From Spongiibacter sp. IMCC21906 (GTDB taxonomy: Bacteria > Pseudomonadota > Gammaproteobacteria > Pseudomonadales > Spongiibacteraceae), in the NCBI RefSeq assembly GCF_001010805.1, contig NZ_CP011477.1, forward strand, positions 3,032,501 through 3,096,500: a stretch of DNA of 64,000 bases, given 5' to 3'. The translations under genes and the position numbers were made by a program. Each line of letters opens with the position of its first letter. Within the stretch, counting starts at the first letter, position 1. The notes beneath the pieces were generated by a model that searched no databases, was not told the DNA's origin, and saw only the letters and a list, made by a program, of their open reading frames with translations. Positions 23,383 through 34,297 of the stretch are shown piece by piece.

Positions 23383-23411
23383 ATTCTACACTTATGCAAC
23401 AACGTCGACAA
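23383..23411 (-). promoter_or_regulatory. Sigma-70 promoter candidate for gltBD
   Basis: On the minus strand TTGTCG (-35, 23406-23411) and TAGAAT (-10, 23383-23388) are separated by 17 bp, about 93 bp upstream of the gltB ATG. The leader between contains a C/T-rich run but no clear attenuator. Confidence 0.55.
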
Positions 23412-23425
23412 ATTGCCCCGCACAA

Positions 23426-23445
23426 TTGCTTAATTTTTTAAGCAA
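23426..23445 (-). terminator. Hairpin after aroB
   Basis: TTGCTTAA and TTAAGCAA form an 8-bp AT-rich stem with a 4-base loop 15 bp downstream of the aroB stop codon. No clear T-run follows, so termination here is tentative. Confidence 0.45.
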
Positions 23446-23460
23446 CACTAGGTGCCCATG

Positions 23461-24546
23461 TCAGGCCTTGACTCCCGCCTCTTGCAGCACTGTTTTTACC
23501 ATTGAAACAGGAACATCGCTGGTCACAATCGCATCTCCCAGAGCTTTCAACAAGACCAGACGCAAGCGTCCATCTATTACTTTCTTGTCTCGGCCCATCA
23601 ACTGCAAAAACTGATCCAGATTCATGCTGGAAGGAGGAAGCAAAGGTAAGTTCGCTTTAGAGAGAAGCGATTTGCTTCTTTCCACAACCTCAGCCGAGAC
23701 CCAACCCAGTTTTTCTGACAAGGTCACCGCCAACACCATCCCCGCTGCAACTGCCTCACCGTGTAGCCAGCTGCCATAACCTTCCGCGGTCTCAATGGCG
23801 TGGCCAAAGGTATGCCCCAAATTCAAGATAGCCCGTCGCCCCTGCTCCGTTTCGTCTTCGGCAACAACCGCTGCTTTATCAACACAAGAGCGATACACAG
23901 CTTCGGCTAACAGCGCTGTGTCTCTGGCCATCAAACCGACAATATTGTCTTCCAGCCACTGAAAAAACGTCACGTCACAGATCAAGCCATACTTAATAAC
24001 TTCAGCCATCCCCGCCGAAAACTCTTTATCGGGCAGGCTGCCAAGCACGCTTAAATCCGCCACCACACACTGGGGCTGATGGAAGGCACCGATCATATTT
24101 TTGCCCAACGAATGATTCACGCCGGTCTTACCACCAACAGAGGAGTCCACCATCGATAACAGCGTCGTAGGGAGCTGAATAAAATTCACCCCACGCTGAT
24201 AACAAGCGGCAGCAAAACCACACATGTCGCCAACAACCCCGCCACCCAAAGCAATCAAGGTCGTGCTGCGATTTTGGTTACGGCTCAAAAGCGCATCAAA
24301 AATCGTGTTTAAGGTATTTAGATTTTTATGCTGCTCGCCATCGGGCAACACCACCTCAAGCACATCAAAACCGTCAAGCTGCGCCTTTAAAGCAGGCAGA
24401 TACAAAGGTGCTACAGTTTCATTACTGACAATACAAAGCTGCTTGCCGCGAATAAACTGCCGCCATAAATCGCTATTGGCCATCACCTCAGAACCAATAA
24501 AAATAGGGTAACTGCGATCGCCCAGATCAACATTGAGCTGCTTCAT
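23461..24546 (-). CDS. aroB: 3-dehydroquinate synthase
   Basis: AroB converts DAHP to 3-dehydroquinate in the shikimate pathway, with NAD and a divalent metal. The 361-residue protein has [39 protein letters not shown] and [11 protein letters not shown] (metal-binding His). The chosen ATG at 24546 gives [19 protein letters not shown], matching the family start; an ATG nine codons upstream is less likely. It follows aroK, but a terminator-like hairpin sits in the gap. Confidence 0.95.
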   Translation of the reverse strand: MKQLNVDLGDRSYPIFIGSEVMANSDLWRQFIRGKQLCIVSNETVAPLYLPALKAQLDGFDVLEVVLPDGEQHKNLNTLNTIFDALLSRNQNRSTTLIALGGGVVGDMCGFAAACYQRGVNFIQLPTTLLSMVDSSVGGKTGVNHSLGKNMIGAFHQPQCVVADLSVLGSLPDKEFSAGMAEVIKYGLICDVTFFQWLEDNIVGLMARDTALLAEAVYRSCVDKAAVVAEDETEQGRRAILNLGHTFGHAIETAEGYGSWLHGEAVAAGMVLAVTLSEKLGWVSAEVVERSKSLLSKANLPLLPPSSMNLDQFLQLMGRDKKVIDGRLRLVLLKALGDAIVTSDVPVSMVKTVLQEAGVKA

Positions 24547-24559
24547 ATATGTTCCGGAA

Positions 24560-24592
24560 ACAAAAATAAACAAGCCCGGGAGAAGCCCGGGC
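24560..24592 (-). terminator. Terminator or attenuator between aroK and aroB
   Basis: On the minus strand GCCCGGG and CCCGGGC form a 7-bp stem with a 5-nt loop, followed by TTGTTTATTTTTG. It sits in the 57-bp gap between aroK and aroB, so part of the transcription from the pil-aroK operon should stop before aroB. Confidence 0.65.
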
Positions 24593-24603
24593 GGGGGATT
24601 ATA

Positions 24604-25140
24604 TCAAGAGACGACGGAAGGGTCTGCAGAACTCAGCAATTGACACAGTTCTTGAACAACCGCTTTGGGGCTGCGCTGATCGGTTAGTACGGTGAGATCG
24701 GCAATTTCTTCATACAGCGGTTCACGCTGAGCCATTAATGCTCGCAACGTTTGCTCAGGGTCGCCGTTTTGCAAGAGAGGCCGCTTACGGTCGCGGGCGG
24801 TGCGCCGAACCTGCTCATCAACAGAGGTTTTCAGGTAGATCACCGTACCCTTGGCCACCATTAAGCGCCGATTATCTTCACGCAGAACGGCGCCGCCGCC
24901 AGTGGAAATGACCGAGCTGATATTTTCTGACAGCTCTGTCAGCATTGCCGCCTCTCTATCCCGAAAACCAGACTCCCCCTCCATATCAAAGATCCAGGGG
25001 ATATCGACACCACTGCGCTCTTCAATTTCTCGGTCGGCATCGCGAAAATCCATTTGTATGGAATCCGCTAACAAGCGACCAATTGTGCTTTTACCCGCCC
25101 CCATGGGGCCTACCAAAAATATTGCGCCTCGCTTCGACAT
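24604..25140 (-). CDS. aroK: Shikimate kinase
   Basis: AroK phosphorylates shikimate at O3 using ATP. The 178-residue protein has Walker [16 protein letters not shown] at residues 12-26, the shikimate-binding [18 protein letters not shown], and the lid region RDRKRPLLQ. It sits 7 bp after pilQ, the conserved gammaproteobacterial pilQ-aroK-aroB order. Confidence 0.95.
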   Translation of the reverse strand: MSKRGAIFLVGPMGAGKSTIGRLLADSIQMDFRDADREIEERSGVDIPWIFDMEGESGFRDREAAMLTELSENISSVISTGGGAVLREDNRRLMVAKGTVIYLKTSVDEQVRRTARDRKRPLLQNGDPEQTLRALMAQREPLYEEIADLTVLTDQRSPKAVVQELCQLLSSADPSVVS

Positions 25141-25147
25141 TAGACAA

Positions 25148-27334
25148 TCAATCTACCAAGCTGTCCGCAAGTATGCGGGGGGTTATAAAAATCAGGGTTT
25201 CCTGCTTCTCTCTTGTTACTGAGGTGTTTTTAAAGAGTCTACCCAAAAACGGAATATCTCCCAAGAAAGGCACCTTTGTTTCTGACTCGATATCCAGTTG
25301 GTCATAAACCCCACCCAGAACAACCGTTTCGCCATTACTGACCAAGACTCGCGTCTTCAGTTCAGTGGTATCAATCGTTGGGACTTGACCGCCTAAGCCA
25401 GTGGCGATAACCAATTCACCCACCGTATCCTGGTTTATGGTGAGATCCATAATGATACGGTCATCGGGAGTAATAATGGGTGTGACATCAAGCTTGAGTA
25501 CCGCTTCTTTAAAGGCAATAGTCGTTTCACCGTTAGCCGAAGACTCGGGATAGGGAATTTCAGTACCCGATTTAATAATCGCAGGCTCTTTGTCGCCAGT
25601 CACAATACGCGGTTGCGACACAATCTCGCCACGGCCTTTAGACTCCAAGGCCGACAACTCCAAATTCAACAATACATCAGGACTAATAAAGCCCAACGCA
25701 AAGGTTCCCGCTGCGCTATTCACCCCCAAATCAGTCACTAGACCAGGGGTCGCCTGAAAAGTCGGCGAGCCCGCAGCCAGCGCGTTGACAAAATTATTTT
25801 GGGTTTGCTGATCGCTTTCAATGTCACCGTTGGCAGAATAAATATTATCACCATCTCTCCGGATATAAGCGCCGCCCCAGCGAACACCTAGAGCGCGATC
25901 AAAGTCAGAAGAGGCTCTAACAATCCGAGCTTCAATTTGAACCTGCCGCACTGGCACATCGATCAAGGATACCAAACGGCGAAACTCTTCCAAACGATCC
26001 GCTGTTTCAGTGATCAACAGCGAATTAGTTCGCTTATCCACAATTACTTTGCCGCGAGGCGATAAAATGCTGCCCGTAGATGTCTCACTATCGCGATCTT
26101 CAGGTTTAAACAAACGGAACAACTCATCCGCATCGGCATAACGGATTCGAATAAACTCCGTTTGCAGCGGCGCCAGCTCTTCTACTTGTTTTTGTGCCTC
26201 AATCTGTTGACGCTCTCGCTCGGCTATTTCTGCCGCGGGCGCCACCATCAAAACATTGCCGACTTGACGCTTATCCAAACCCTTGGTTTTAAGCACCAGC
26301 TCCAAGGCCTGATCCCAAGGCACGTTCTGAAGGCGCAAAGTAATATTGCCTGTCACCGTGTCACTGGCAACCAGATTCAAGTCGGTAAAATCAGCAATTA
26401 ACTGCAGCACGGAACGCACTTCAATATCTTGAAAGTTTAGCGAGAGCTTTTCACCCACGTAAGCAAACTCTTTACGGCGCAATTCAACTTCTTGCTTAGT
26501 CAAGGGCTTAACACTTACAACATATTCAGCATCAGTTTGGTAGGCAAGGTAATCGTATTCCCCTTTGGCTTCCAGCGAGATCTTAGCGCCCTTCTCGCCC
26601 ATGCGGGCATCTATCATTTTGACTGGGGTAGCAAAATCTGCAACGTCAAAACGTCGCTGCAGGTTTTGCGGCAAATTCACGCCCTTAAAATCAATCTTGA
26701 TTTTGCTGCCTTCCACAAAAACATTAATGTCCGCTTTGTCGTCGGCAAGTTGAATAACCAAACGCCCTTCACCAGCATCACCCCGACGAAAATCCAAGTC
26801 ACGAATCATATTGTCAGTATCGGGTTGGTTGGTGGAAGAAGTAGAAACAATCGGATTGCTATATTTCTCCTTCATATAGCTCTTGCCGCCAGTACCACCC
26901 ACCTCAACAACCAGCGTATTGCCTTCAACACGGGTTTCGTAACTCGCGAGGCGAATCAGGTTGAGCACCAACCGAGTCCGGTCCCGGCCTTCAAGAACCA
27001 CTGCACTGCTGGCATTGTCATATGCGAGAGGATATTTTTTCTGGCTTAGGGTGCTTTCAGCACCTGGAAAATCCAAGGCTATCCGGGCAGGCTTTTCAAT
27101 GGTATAGCCTTTCACCTCTGGCGGCGTCCCATTGAATTGCAAGCGGGCTTCAAAGCTCCCACCCTGCAGAGCGTTAAACTGGATATTAGTCAGCTCCGCC
27201 GCAGCAAGCTGTAGTGAAACCAGGCTCAAACCAACCAAGGCCAGTAATGAGCGCGCAACCCCATATCGTCCACCCGAAATCGCCCTTCGGCGAGAGGTGC
27301 TGTGTGGCGTCATTTTTCGGGTGATTATGAACAT
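25148..27334 (-). CDS. pilQ: Type IV pilus secretin
   Basis: PilQ forms the outer-membrane pore for type IV pili. The roughly 728-residue protein has a signal peptide ([18 protein letters not shown]), two AMIN-like peptidoglycan-binding regions in the N-terminal third, an STN/N1 region ([20 protein letters not shown]), and the secretin core ending [21 protein letters not shown] chose the ATG at 27334; ATG at 27373 would overlap pilP by 23 nt and ATG at 27313 is also possible. It is the last pil gene of pilMNOPQ. Confidence 0.93.
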   Translation of the reverse strand: MFIITRKMTPHSTSRRRAISGGRYGVARSLLALVGLSLVSLQLAAAELTNIQFNALQGGSFEARLQFNGTPPEVKGYTIEKPARIALDFPGAESTLSQKKYPLAYDNASSAVVLEGRDRTRLVLNLIRLASYETRVEGNTLVVEVGGTGGKSYMKEKYSNPIVSTSSTNQPDTDNMIRDLDFRRGDAGEGRLVIQLADDKADINVFVEGSKIKIDFKGVNLPQNLQRRFDVADFATPVKMIDARMGEKGAKISLEAKGEYDYLAYQTDAEYVVSVKPLTKQEVELRRKEFAYVGEKLSLNFQDIEVRSVLQLIADFTDLNLVASDTVTGNITLRLQNVPWDQALELVLKTKGLDKRQVGNVLMVAPAAEIAERERQQIEAQKQVEELAPLQTEFIRIRYADADELFRLFKPEDRDSETSTGSILSPRGKVIVDKRTNSLLITETADRLEEFRRLVSLIDVPVRQVQIEARIVRASSDFDRALGVRWGGAYIRRDGDNIYSANGDIESDQQTQNNFVNALAAGSPTFQATPGLVTDLGVNSAAGTFALGFISPDVLLNLELSALESKGRGEIVSQPRIVTGDKEPAIIKSGTEIPYPESSANGETTIAFKEAVLKLDVTPIITPDDRIIMDLTINQDTVGELVIATGLGGQVPTIDTTELKTRVLVSNGETVVLGGVYDQLDIESETKVPFLGDIPFLGRLFKNTSVTREKQETLIFITPRILADSLVD

Positions 27335-27350
27335 GTTCACTACTCGACTT

Positions 27351-27887
27351 CTATTTACCGGCTTGTAATTCAAGGGATCGTGGCCGTTCTACCCAGCCAT
27401 CCCCGCCTGTTGTAACTATTTCCACCACAGAGAGGTAATTGTCTTTTAGCTCGGTGATGCGACCATGATTACGGCCCAGATAATTCCCCGTTCTCACCCG
27501 ATGAACACCGCCATCAGGGTCTTTAATCAAGGCCCATAACACCCCGGCCAACTTCAATGACCCCACCATTTTCAGCGAGTCGAAGGAGAACTGCTCTAAA
27601 AACTCAAGCTCTCTATCAAAGTCAGGCTTTACATTAGAGCTGGCTTCTAAGCGGGCAATCTCTTTAACATCAACGGGCTTGCTGAATGGGCTACGCATTC
27701 CTGAAGCACTATAGCTAAAGGCGCGATAAGCTTTCATTGCAGGAATAGGCTCAATCTTGCCTGTAGGCGCAGCTCGTTTCTCAGCCAAAAAGGCATCAAT
27801 ATCCGAATATTTTCCAGCGGGGCTGCACGCCACTAAAACACCACACGAGAACACCAGCGATAAAACGCGGACGACCACCGTTTTCAT
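27351..27887 (-). CDS. pilP: Type IV pilus assembly lipoprotein PilP
   Basis: PilP is an inner-membrane lipoprotein of 178 residues that links the PilMNO platform to the PilQ secretin. The signal has a lipobox LVACSP with Cys near residue 21. The C-terminal beta domain reads LKMVGSLKLAGVLWALIKDP and VHRVRTGNYLGRNHGRI, typical of PilP. It overlaps pilO by 4 nt. Confidence 0.93.
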   Translation of the reverse strand: MKTVVVRVLSLVFSCGVLVACSPAGKYSDIDAFLAEKRAAPTGKIEPIPAMKAYRAFSYSASGMRSPFSKPVDVKEIARLEASSNVKPDFDRELEFLEQFSFDSLKMVGSLKLAGVLWALIKDPDGGVHRVRTGNYLGRNHGRITELKDNYLSVVEIVTTGGDGWVERPRSLELQAGK

Positions 27888-28501
27888 TTGGCGCCCTCCG
27901 TATCTTTATACCGATAAGTCTTTGCGGTAATGGACATACTCTGGGAGGTGAATTCTTTATTGGAGGTAATAGTGAAGTCATGCAGCGTGACGATTCGAGG
28001 CAAGCCTGCAATACCACTCACAAAGGCGGCCAAGTCATGATAAGCACCGCTTACTTTTATAGCGATGGGCAACTCAATATAAAATTCCTGCACACGCTCT
28101 GCTTGCAACTGAATACTGGCGATATCCAAACCATTGCTCACCGCTTTTTCAGTCATATCTTCGAGCAAACCAGGAACCTCTGTATCAGCGGGAAGCTGGC
28201 TTAGCAGCACGGCAAAAGACGATTCCATTTCCTTCATCTGTTGCTTAAGAGGTTCAAGCTTGGCGGCTTTAAATGCTTTTTTCTCAAATTCCTTCTGCAG
28301 TTGCTGCTCTTTAAGCTCAACCGCGCTTAAATCTTTACGCAAATCAGAAATAATATAAAAATAACCACCCACTAGGCACAGGGCAAATACCAACACCCAC
28401 ACCAACGCCCTGACCAATACTGGCCAAGCGCCGATGTTTTCCAGGTTTAGGTCATTGACATCAAAGCCTTTTAGCTCGTCGACCCACTCTTGCCAAGCCA
28501 C
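27884..28501 (-). CDS. pilO: Type IV pilus inner-membrane protein PilO
   Basis: A 205-residue bitopic protein: cytoplasmic start, one TM segment (VLVRALVWVLVFALCLVGGYF, about 27-47), a coiled coil (LRKDLSAVELKEQQLQKEFEKK), then a periplasmic ferredoxin-like domain. It pairs with PilN to form the alignment subcomplex. Overlap with pilP and an 11-bp gap to pilN show operon organisation. Confidence 0.93.
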   Translation of the reverse strand: MAWQEWVDELKGFDVNDLNLENIGAWPVLVRALVWVLVFALCLVGGYFYIISDLRKDLSAVELKEQQLQKEFEKKAFKAAKLEPLKQQMKEMESSFAVLLSQLPADTEVPGLLEDMTEKAVSNGLDIASIQLQAERVQEFYIELPIAIKVSGAYHDLAAFVSGIAGLPRIVTLHDFTITSNKEFTSQSMSITAKTYRYKDTEGAK

Positions 28502-28512
28502 TATGATGCTCC

Positions 28513-29078
28513 CTACTTCCGCTCTTCTTCATCAGCCGCAGGCGCACTGATCAAGAAAGACAATTTAAAACTGCTGGCCTGTTCGCCATAGGCTGGCGCA
28601 GCACTGACCGCGGTTAAATTCGGCTCCGCAAACCACGGCGAAGCATCTAATTTACGCATAAGGCTGGAAACCCGGTTATTGGATTCCGCCACGCCCTGCA
28701 CCTCAATTCGTTTATCGCGACGAGACAAGGATGTATAAAACAAACCGTCGGGAAGGGTACGAACCAGCTCGTCAAACACCCTTACAATCAATGGCCGAGT
28801 CCCTTGAAGGTCTTGAATAATCGTCATGCGGTCAATGAGCTGCTGACGACGTTTTTCAAGATCCTGAATCTCGGCGACTTCTTTGTTTAACTTATTAATA
28901 TGCTGTTGAATATAAGCATTGCGATCTTTTTGATTACTGATAGCACCGTTAACAATACTCATAGCCAGCACGACTAACAGCACCCCCAGCACGGCTACCC
29001 CACCTAGCACCATCAAAAACTGCTGTTTAATCAGTTCGCGACGCTCTTCCCGCCAAGGGAGGAGATTGATATTAGCCA

Positions 29079-29079
<1 letters not shown>
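28513..29079 (-). CDS. pilN: Type IV pilus inner-membrane protein PilN
   Basis: A 188-residue bitopic protein. The conserved cytoplasmic N-terminus ANINLLPWREERRELIKQQF binds the PilM groove; a TM segment follows (LGGVAVLGVLLVVLAMSIV), then a coiled coil and a periplasmic domain. The start overlaps the pilM stop by 1 nt. Confidence 0.94.
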
Positions 29080-30155
<1,076 letters not shown>

Positions 30156-30315
30156 CTATCTATATCTTAGGCTTAGGGCGCACTCTTATATGCAAGATTA
30201 AATACCACACTTTGCCAATGCGCAAATAGTTATGAAAAAAACACACGGATAAATAGCCAGTTTTCGTTATGCTAGGCCACTATCAAGATAGACACAGCCG
30301 TTTTACAGGATTTAT

Positions 30316-32772
30316 ATGTCTCGTAGCTTTTCGTTGATCAGCTTATTGGTCAGCTTCATTCTACTCTCTGCCGCCGGTGCCGTTATGGTATTTGCAGCGG
30401 CCTTCCTTTATATCAGCCCGAAGTTACCTTCGGTTGACGCTCTCCGGGATATCCAGCTCCAAACCCCGCTGCGCATATACAGTCGCGACGGCCAGCTCAT
30501 GGGGGAGTTTGGCGAAAAACGCCGCTCACCGGTTAGCTTTCAAGAAATACCCGACACCTTTATCAAGGCCTTTCTCGCCGCTGAAGATGATCATTTCTTC
30601 AGCCACCACGGCGTCGATGTTAGCAGCCTATTGCGTGCTGCGTCACAACTCATTACCACCGGCAGCATTCAATCTGGTGGTTCCACTATCACCATGCAGG
30701 TCGCAAAAAACTACTTTTTAACCCAAGAGCGTACCTTCACGCGCAAATTCACCGAAATTTTTCTCGCCATCGAAATAGAGCGGGCATTAAGCAAGGAAGA
30801 CATCCTTGAGCTGTATATCAACAAAATATTCCTCGGCAATCATGCCTATGGTATCGAAGCCGCCGCCCAAGTGTATTATGGCAAACCCTTACGCGAGCTA
30901 AGCCTGGCTCAAATGGCAATGATCGCGGGCCTTCCCAAAGCTCCCTCTGCCTACAACCCCGTTGCCAACCCAGAACGGGCCCGCATTCGCCGCAACTGGA
31001 TTCTCTCCAGAATGCGCAGCTTGGGGTATATTGCCGAACAGGATTATAAAACCGCCATTAGCACTCCCATTTCTGCCACCGCCCACGGCACGCCACTGGA
31101 TGTCGACGCGGCCTATTTATCTGAAATGGTCAGACTGGAAATGCTGGATAGATTTGGCCGCAATGCCTACGAAGACGGCTACTCTGTCATCACCACTGTC
31201 GACAGCCAGCTTCAGCATGTCGCCAACCAAGCCATTATTAATGGCGTAATTGAATACGACACTCGCCACGGCTACCGGGGGCCCGAACAACACTGGTCAC
31301 TCCCCGCACAAATCGACGACGACAAGAGGGACGAACTTGCCAAAAAGCTGGTCGACATTGGTGCCGTCGGCAACTGGCACCCCGCAGTGGTTCTCAACAC
31401 GGAAGACAAAAGCTTAGTCGCGCTATTGGCATCGGGTGAGCAAACTACCCTCAACTGGGATCAAGGCCTGAAAGACACCGCTCGCTATATCAGCGAAGAC
31501 CGAATGAGCTATAAAATTGAAAAAGTTGAAGACATTTTAAAGCCCGGCGATGTCATTCGGCTGCGCATGGTAAAAGACAAAGATCAGCAGCAGTGGCAGC
31601 TATCACAACTGCCCAAAGTGCAAGCTGCCCTGGTATCACTGGATGCCGATACCGGCGCCATTATCAGTCTCGTCGGTGGTTATAACTACCAAAAAAGCTC
31701 GTTTAACCGGGTCACACAAGCAACCCGCCAACCCGGCTCCAACTTCAAACCCTTTATTTACACTGCCGCACTGGATAACGGCTTTACCCCGGCGACCATC
31801 ATCAATGACGCCCCTATTGTTTTCAACGACTCCTCGTTGGGCGGCACCTGGCGCCCCAGTAACGACAACGGCACGTTTAACGGCCCCATGCGATTAAGGC
31901 AAGCGCTGTATCTTTCTAGAAACCTCGTCTCCATCCGGATATTGCGCGACTTGGGCATTGATAAAGCCATCGACTACGTTGGTCGCTTCGGTTTTGATAC
32001 CAAGGCCCTGCCCCGAGACCTATCGCTGGCACTGGGCAGCCACTCGCTAACCCCCATGCAGATCGTTACCGGCTATGCGGCATTTGCCAACGGCGGTTAC
32101 AAGATTTCGCCGTATCTGATTGAGAAAATCATCGACCGCGATGGCAATACTATTTTCCGAGCCAACCCAGAGGTGGTCTGTCGGCACTGCGGCAAAAAAG
32201 GGCGTGATGCCATAGCCGGCATTGACGAAGAGTACTCCCTGGACGAGATCCTCTCCCAAGATACCGAAGCCCGCAAATACGCGCCCCAGGTACTCGATGA
32301 TGAAGTCGTTTTTCTTATCGACAATATTCTGAAAGACGTCATTACCCGAGGCACCGGACGCAAAGCCAGAGTATTGGAACGCAGCGATGCTGCAGGCAAA
32401 ACCGGCACCACTAACGGCCCAACTGATGCCTGGTTTTCTGGCTACAGTGGCGGCGTAGTGACCTCTACGTGGGCAGGCTTTGATCAAAACCAAAAACTAG
32501 GCCGCCGAGAATACGGTGGCTCTGTCGCGCTACCCATCTGGATAGATTTTATGAAGGTGGCCCTTAAGGATCGCCCCGAGCGCCAGCTTAAACAACCCGA
32601 CTCCATCGTCACCGTAAGGATTGATCCCGATACAGGCGCCCTTGCCCACCCCGGCCAAGCCAATGCGATTTTCGAATACTTCCGCAGCGAAAACGCCCCA
32701 CAGGAATCGGATTACAATTCACCGGGAAGCTACGGCAATGGCGGCGGCCAAGAACCAATAGAAATATTCTGA
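30316..32772 (+). CDS. mrcA: Penicillin-binding protein 1A
   Basis: A bifunctional peptidoglycan synthase of 818 residues. An N-terminal TM segment (LLVSFILLSAAGAVMVFAAAF) is followed by a glycosyltransferase domain (FLAAEDDHFFSHHGVDVSSL, QVAKNYFLTQERTFTRKFTE), an OB-like insert, and the transpeptidase domain: SNFK active site in QPGSNFKPFIYTAALD, SRN in YLSRNLVSIRI, and KTGTTN near residue 695. It is divergent from pilM, a conserved neighbour. Confidence 0.95.
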   Translation: MSRSFSLISLLVSFILLSAAGAVMVFAAAFLYISPKLPSVDALRDIQLQTPLRIYSRDGQLMGEFGEKRRSPVSFQEIPDTFIKAFLAAEDDHFFSHHGVDVSSLLRAASQLITTGSIQSGGSTITMQVAKNYFLTQERTFTRKFTEIFLAIEIERALSKEDILELYINKIFLGNHAYGIEAAAQVYYGKPLRELSLAQMAMIAGLPKAPSAYNPVANPERARIRRNWILSRMRSLGYIAEQDYKTAISTPISATAHGTPLDVDAAYLSEMVRLEMLDRFGRNAYEDGYSVITTVDSQLQHVANQAIINGVIEYDTRHGYRGPEQHWSLPAQIDDDKRDELAKKLVDIGAVGNWHPAVVLNTEDKSLVALLASGEQTTLNWDQGLKDTARYISEDRMSYKIEKVEDILKPGDVIRLRMVKDKDQQQWQLSQLPKVQAALVSLDADTGAIISLVGGYNYQKSSFNRVTQATRQPGSNFKPFIYTAALDNGFTPATIINDAPIVFNDSSLGGTWRPSNDNGTFNGPMRLRQALYLSRNLVSIRILRDLGIDKAIDYVGRFGFDTKALPRDLSLALGSHSLTPMQIVTGYAAFANGGYKISPYLIEKIIDRDGNTIFRANPEVVCRHCGKKGRDAIAGIDEEYSLDEILSQDTEARKYAPQVLDDEVVFLIDNILKDVITRGTGRKARVLERSDAAGKTGTTNGPTDAWFSGYSGGVVTSTWAGFDQNQKLGRREYGGSVALPIWIDFMKVALKDRPERQLKQPDSIVTVRIDPDTGALAHPGQANAIFEYFRSENAPQESDYNSPGSYGNGGGQEPIEIF

Positions 32773-32773
32773 T

Positions 32774-32807
32774 AGTTAAGGCGTAAAGCGCGCTTTACGC
32801 CTTAACT
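32774..32807. terminator. Perfect 34-bp palindrome between mrcA and radA
   Basis: Arms of 17 bp (AGTTAAGGCGTAAAGCG and its exact complement) lie between the convergent mrcA and radA genes. It would form a strong hairpin in either transcript. No T-run follows on the plus strand, so it could be a bidirectional terminator or an mRNA end-protecting hairpin. Confidence 0.6.
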
Positions 32808-32827
32808 CCCAATTTAATCCCCGTCTA

Positions 32828-34192
32828 TTAAATGGCTTCCAAAGCTTCTGCCAGCGTATTGACGGCAATCACTTCAATATTGCCCGCACTGCCAGCTCGG
32901 GGAGCATTGGCTTTAGGTACAATAGCTCTAGCAAAACCATGCTTTCTCGCTTCTTGAAGCCGTTCTTGGCCACTGGGCACCGGGCGAATTTCACCAGACA
33001 AGCCCACCTCGCCAAACACCACTAAATCTTCTGGTAACGGCCGGTCCCGAAAGCTGGAGACAATCGCAAACAACAGCGCCAAATCGGCCCCTGTCTCCAA
33101 CACTTTAACGCCGCCAACAACGTTCACAAACACATCTTGATCGCCAAGCTGCAATCCACCATGACGATGCAAGACCGCCAGCAACATGGCCATACGGTTT
33201 TGCTCCAGGCCCACCGCCACCCGGCGAGGGCTACCAAAGCCAGAGGTATCGACCAAGGCTTGAATCTCTACCAGCAGCGGTCGGGTACCTTCCCAAACCA
33301 CCATCACGGCACTACCGGAAGCCACCACATCGCCACGATTCAAGAATATCGCCGACGGGTTTTTAACCTCCTTCATTCCCAGCTCTGTCATCGCAAACAC
33401 GCCTAACTCATTGACGGCACCAAAGCGATTTTTGTGACCTCGCAAAGTGCGATAGCGGCTATCACTGCTGCCTTCCAACATAATAGAGCAGTCAATAATA
33501 TGCTCCAGCACCTTAGGCCCGGCCAAACTACCATCCTTGGTGACATGTCCCACCAGCAACAGCACCGTACCGCTTTGCTTAGCAAAACGCGTCAACGCGG
33601 CCGCGCACTCTCGCACCTGGGACACGCTCCCCGGCGCCGAGGTGACTTGCTCGCTGTGCAGTACCTGCACCGAATCCAACACCAGCACCCGAGGTTTTAA
33701 ACGCGCTGCTTGGGCCAAGATCGTCTCCAGTTGAGTTTCTGCCAGCAGCTTTAGCTCATCGGCTTTTAAGCCCAAGCGTTTCGCCCGCATGGCAATCTGC
33801 TGAAGTGACTCCTCACCGGTCACATACAAACAATCGCAGCTTCCTGCCAAACGGCAAAGCACCTGCAATAACAGCGTACTTTTGCCCGCGCCGGGATGCC
33901 CCCCCAACAACACCGCCGAGCCCGGCACCAAACCACCGCCCAATACCCGATCTAATTCATCAAAGCCGCTGGGTAGCCGTGGCAACGCCTCAATACTGAC
34001 ACTCGACAGTGACATCACCTCACCATCTGCTGCCCCTGCGTAGCCCTGCTTGGTGCTGGCTCGGCTGGGGGATGCGGCAATACGAAACTCCACAAGAGTG
34101 TTCCAAACCCCGCAGTCTTGGCACTGCCCCTGCCATTTATTGTGCTCTGAGCCACAGTCACTACAGACATAGGCGATTTTTGATTTAGCCAT
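32828..34192 (-). CDS. radA: DNA repair protein RadA
   Basis: RadA, 454 residues, is a RecA-like branch-migration helicase acting in recombination. It has the N-terminal zinc finger (Cys 10, 13, 24, 27), Walker A GGHPGAGKSTLLLQ, the RadA-specific KNRFG motif in GHKNRFGAVNELGVF, and a C-terminal Lon-protease-like domain (GGVKVLETGADLALLFAI). Convergent with mrcA and divergent from the triple-DnaT-domain gene. Confidence 0.96.
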   Translation of the reverse strand: MAKSKIAYVCSDCGSEHNKWQGQCQDCGVWNTLVEFRIAASPSRASTKQGYAGAADGEVMSLSSVSIEALPRLPSGFDELDRVLGGGLVPGSAVLLGGHPGAGKSTLLLQVLCRLAGSCDCLYVTGEESLQQIAMRAKRLGLKADELKLLAETQLETILAQAARLKPRVLVLDSVQVLHSEQVTSAPGSVSQVRECAAALTRFAKQSGTVLLLVGHVTKDGSLAGPKVLEHIIDCSIMLEGSSDSRYRTLRGHKNRFGAVNELGVFAMTELGMKEVKNPSAIFLNRGDVVASGSAVMVVWEGTRPLLVEIQALVDTSGFGSPRRVAVGLEQNRMAMLLAVLHRHGGLQLGDQDVFVNVVGGVKVLETGADLALLFAIVSSFRDRPLPEDLVVFGEVGLSGEIRPVPSGQERLQEARKHGFARAIVPKANAPRAGSAGNIEVIAVNTLAEALEAI

Positions 34193-34297
34193 GTTCCTCT
34201 CTCAATCTTTCTGGGTCAGCATCCATCTGTAATCGGGGCTGACATCCGCGCCAGGGAGCCCGTACAATAACGTAGCTTAACCCAAGGTAATCTTTGC

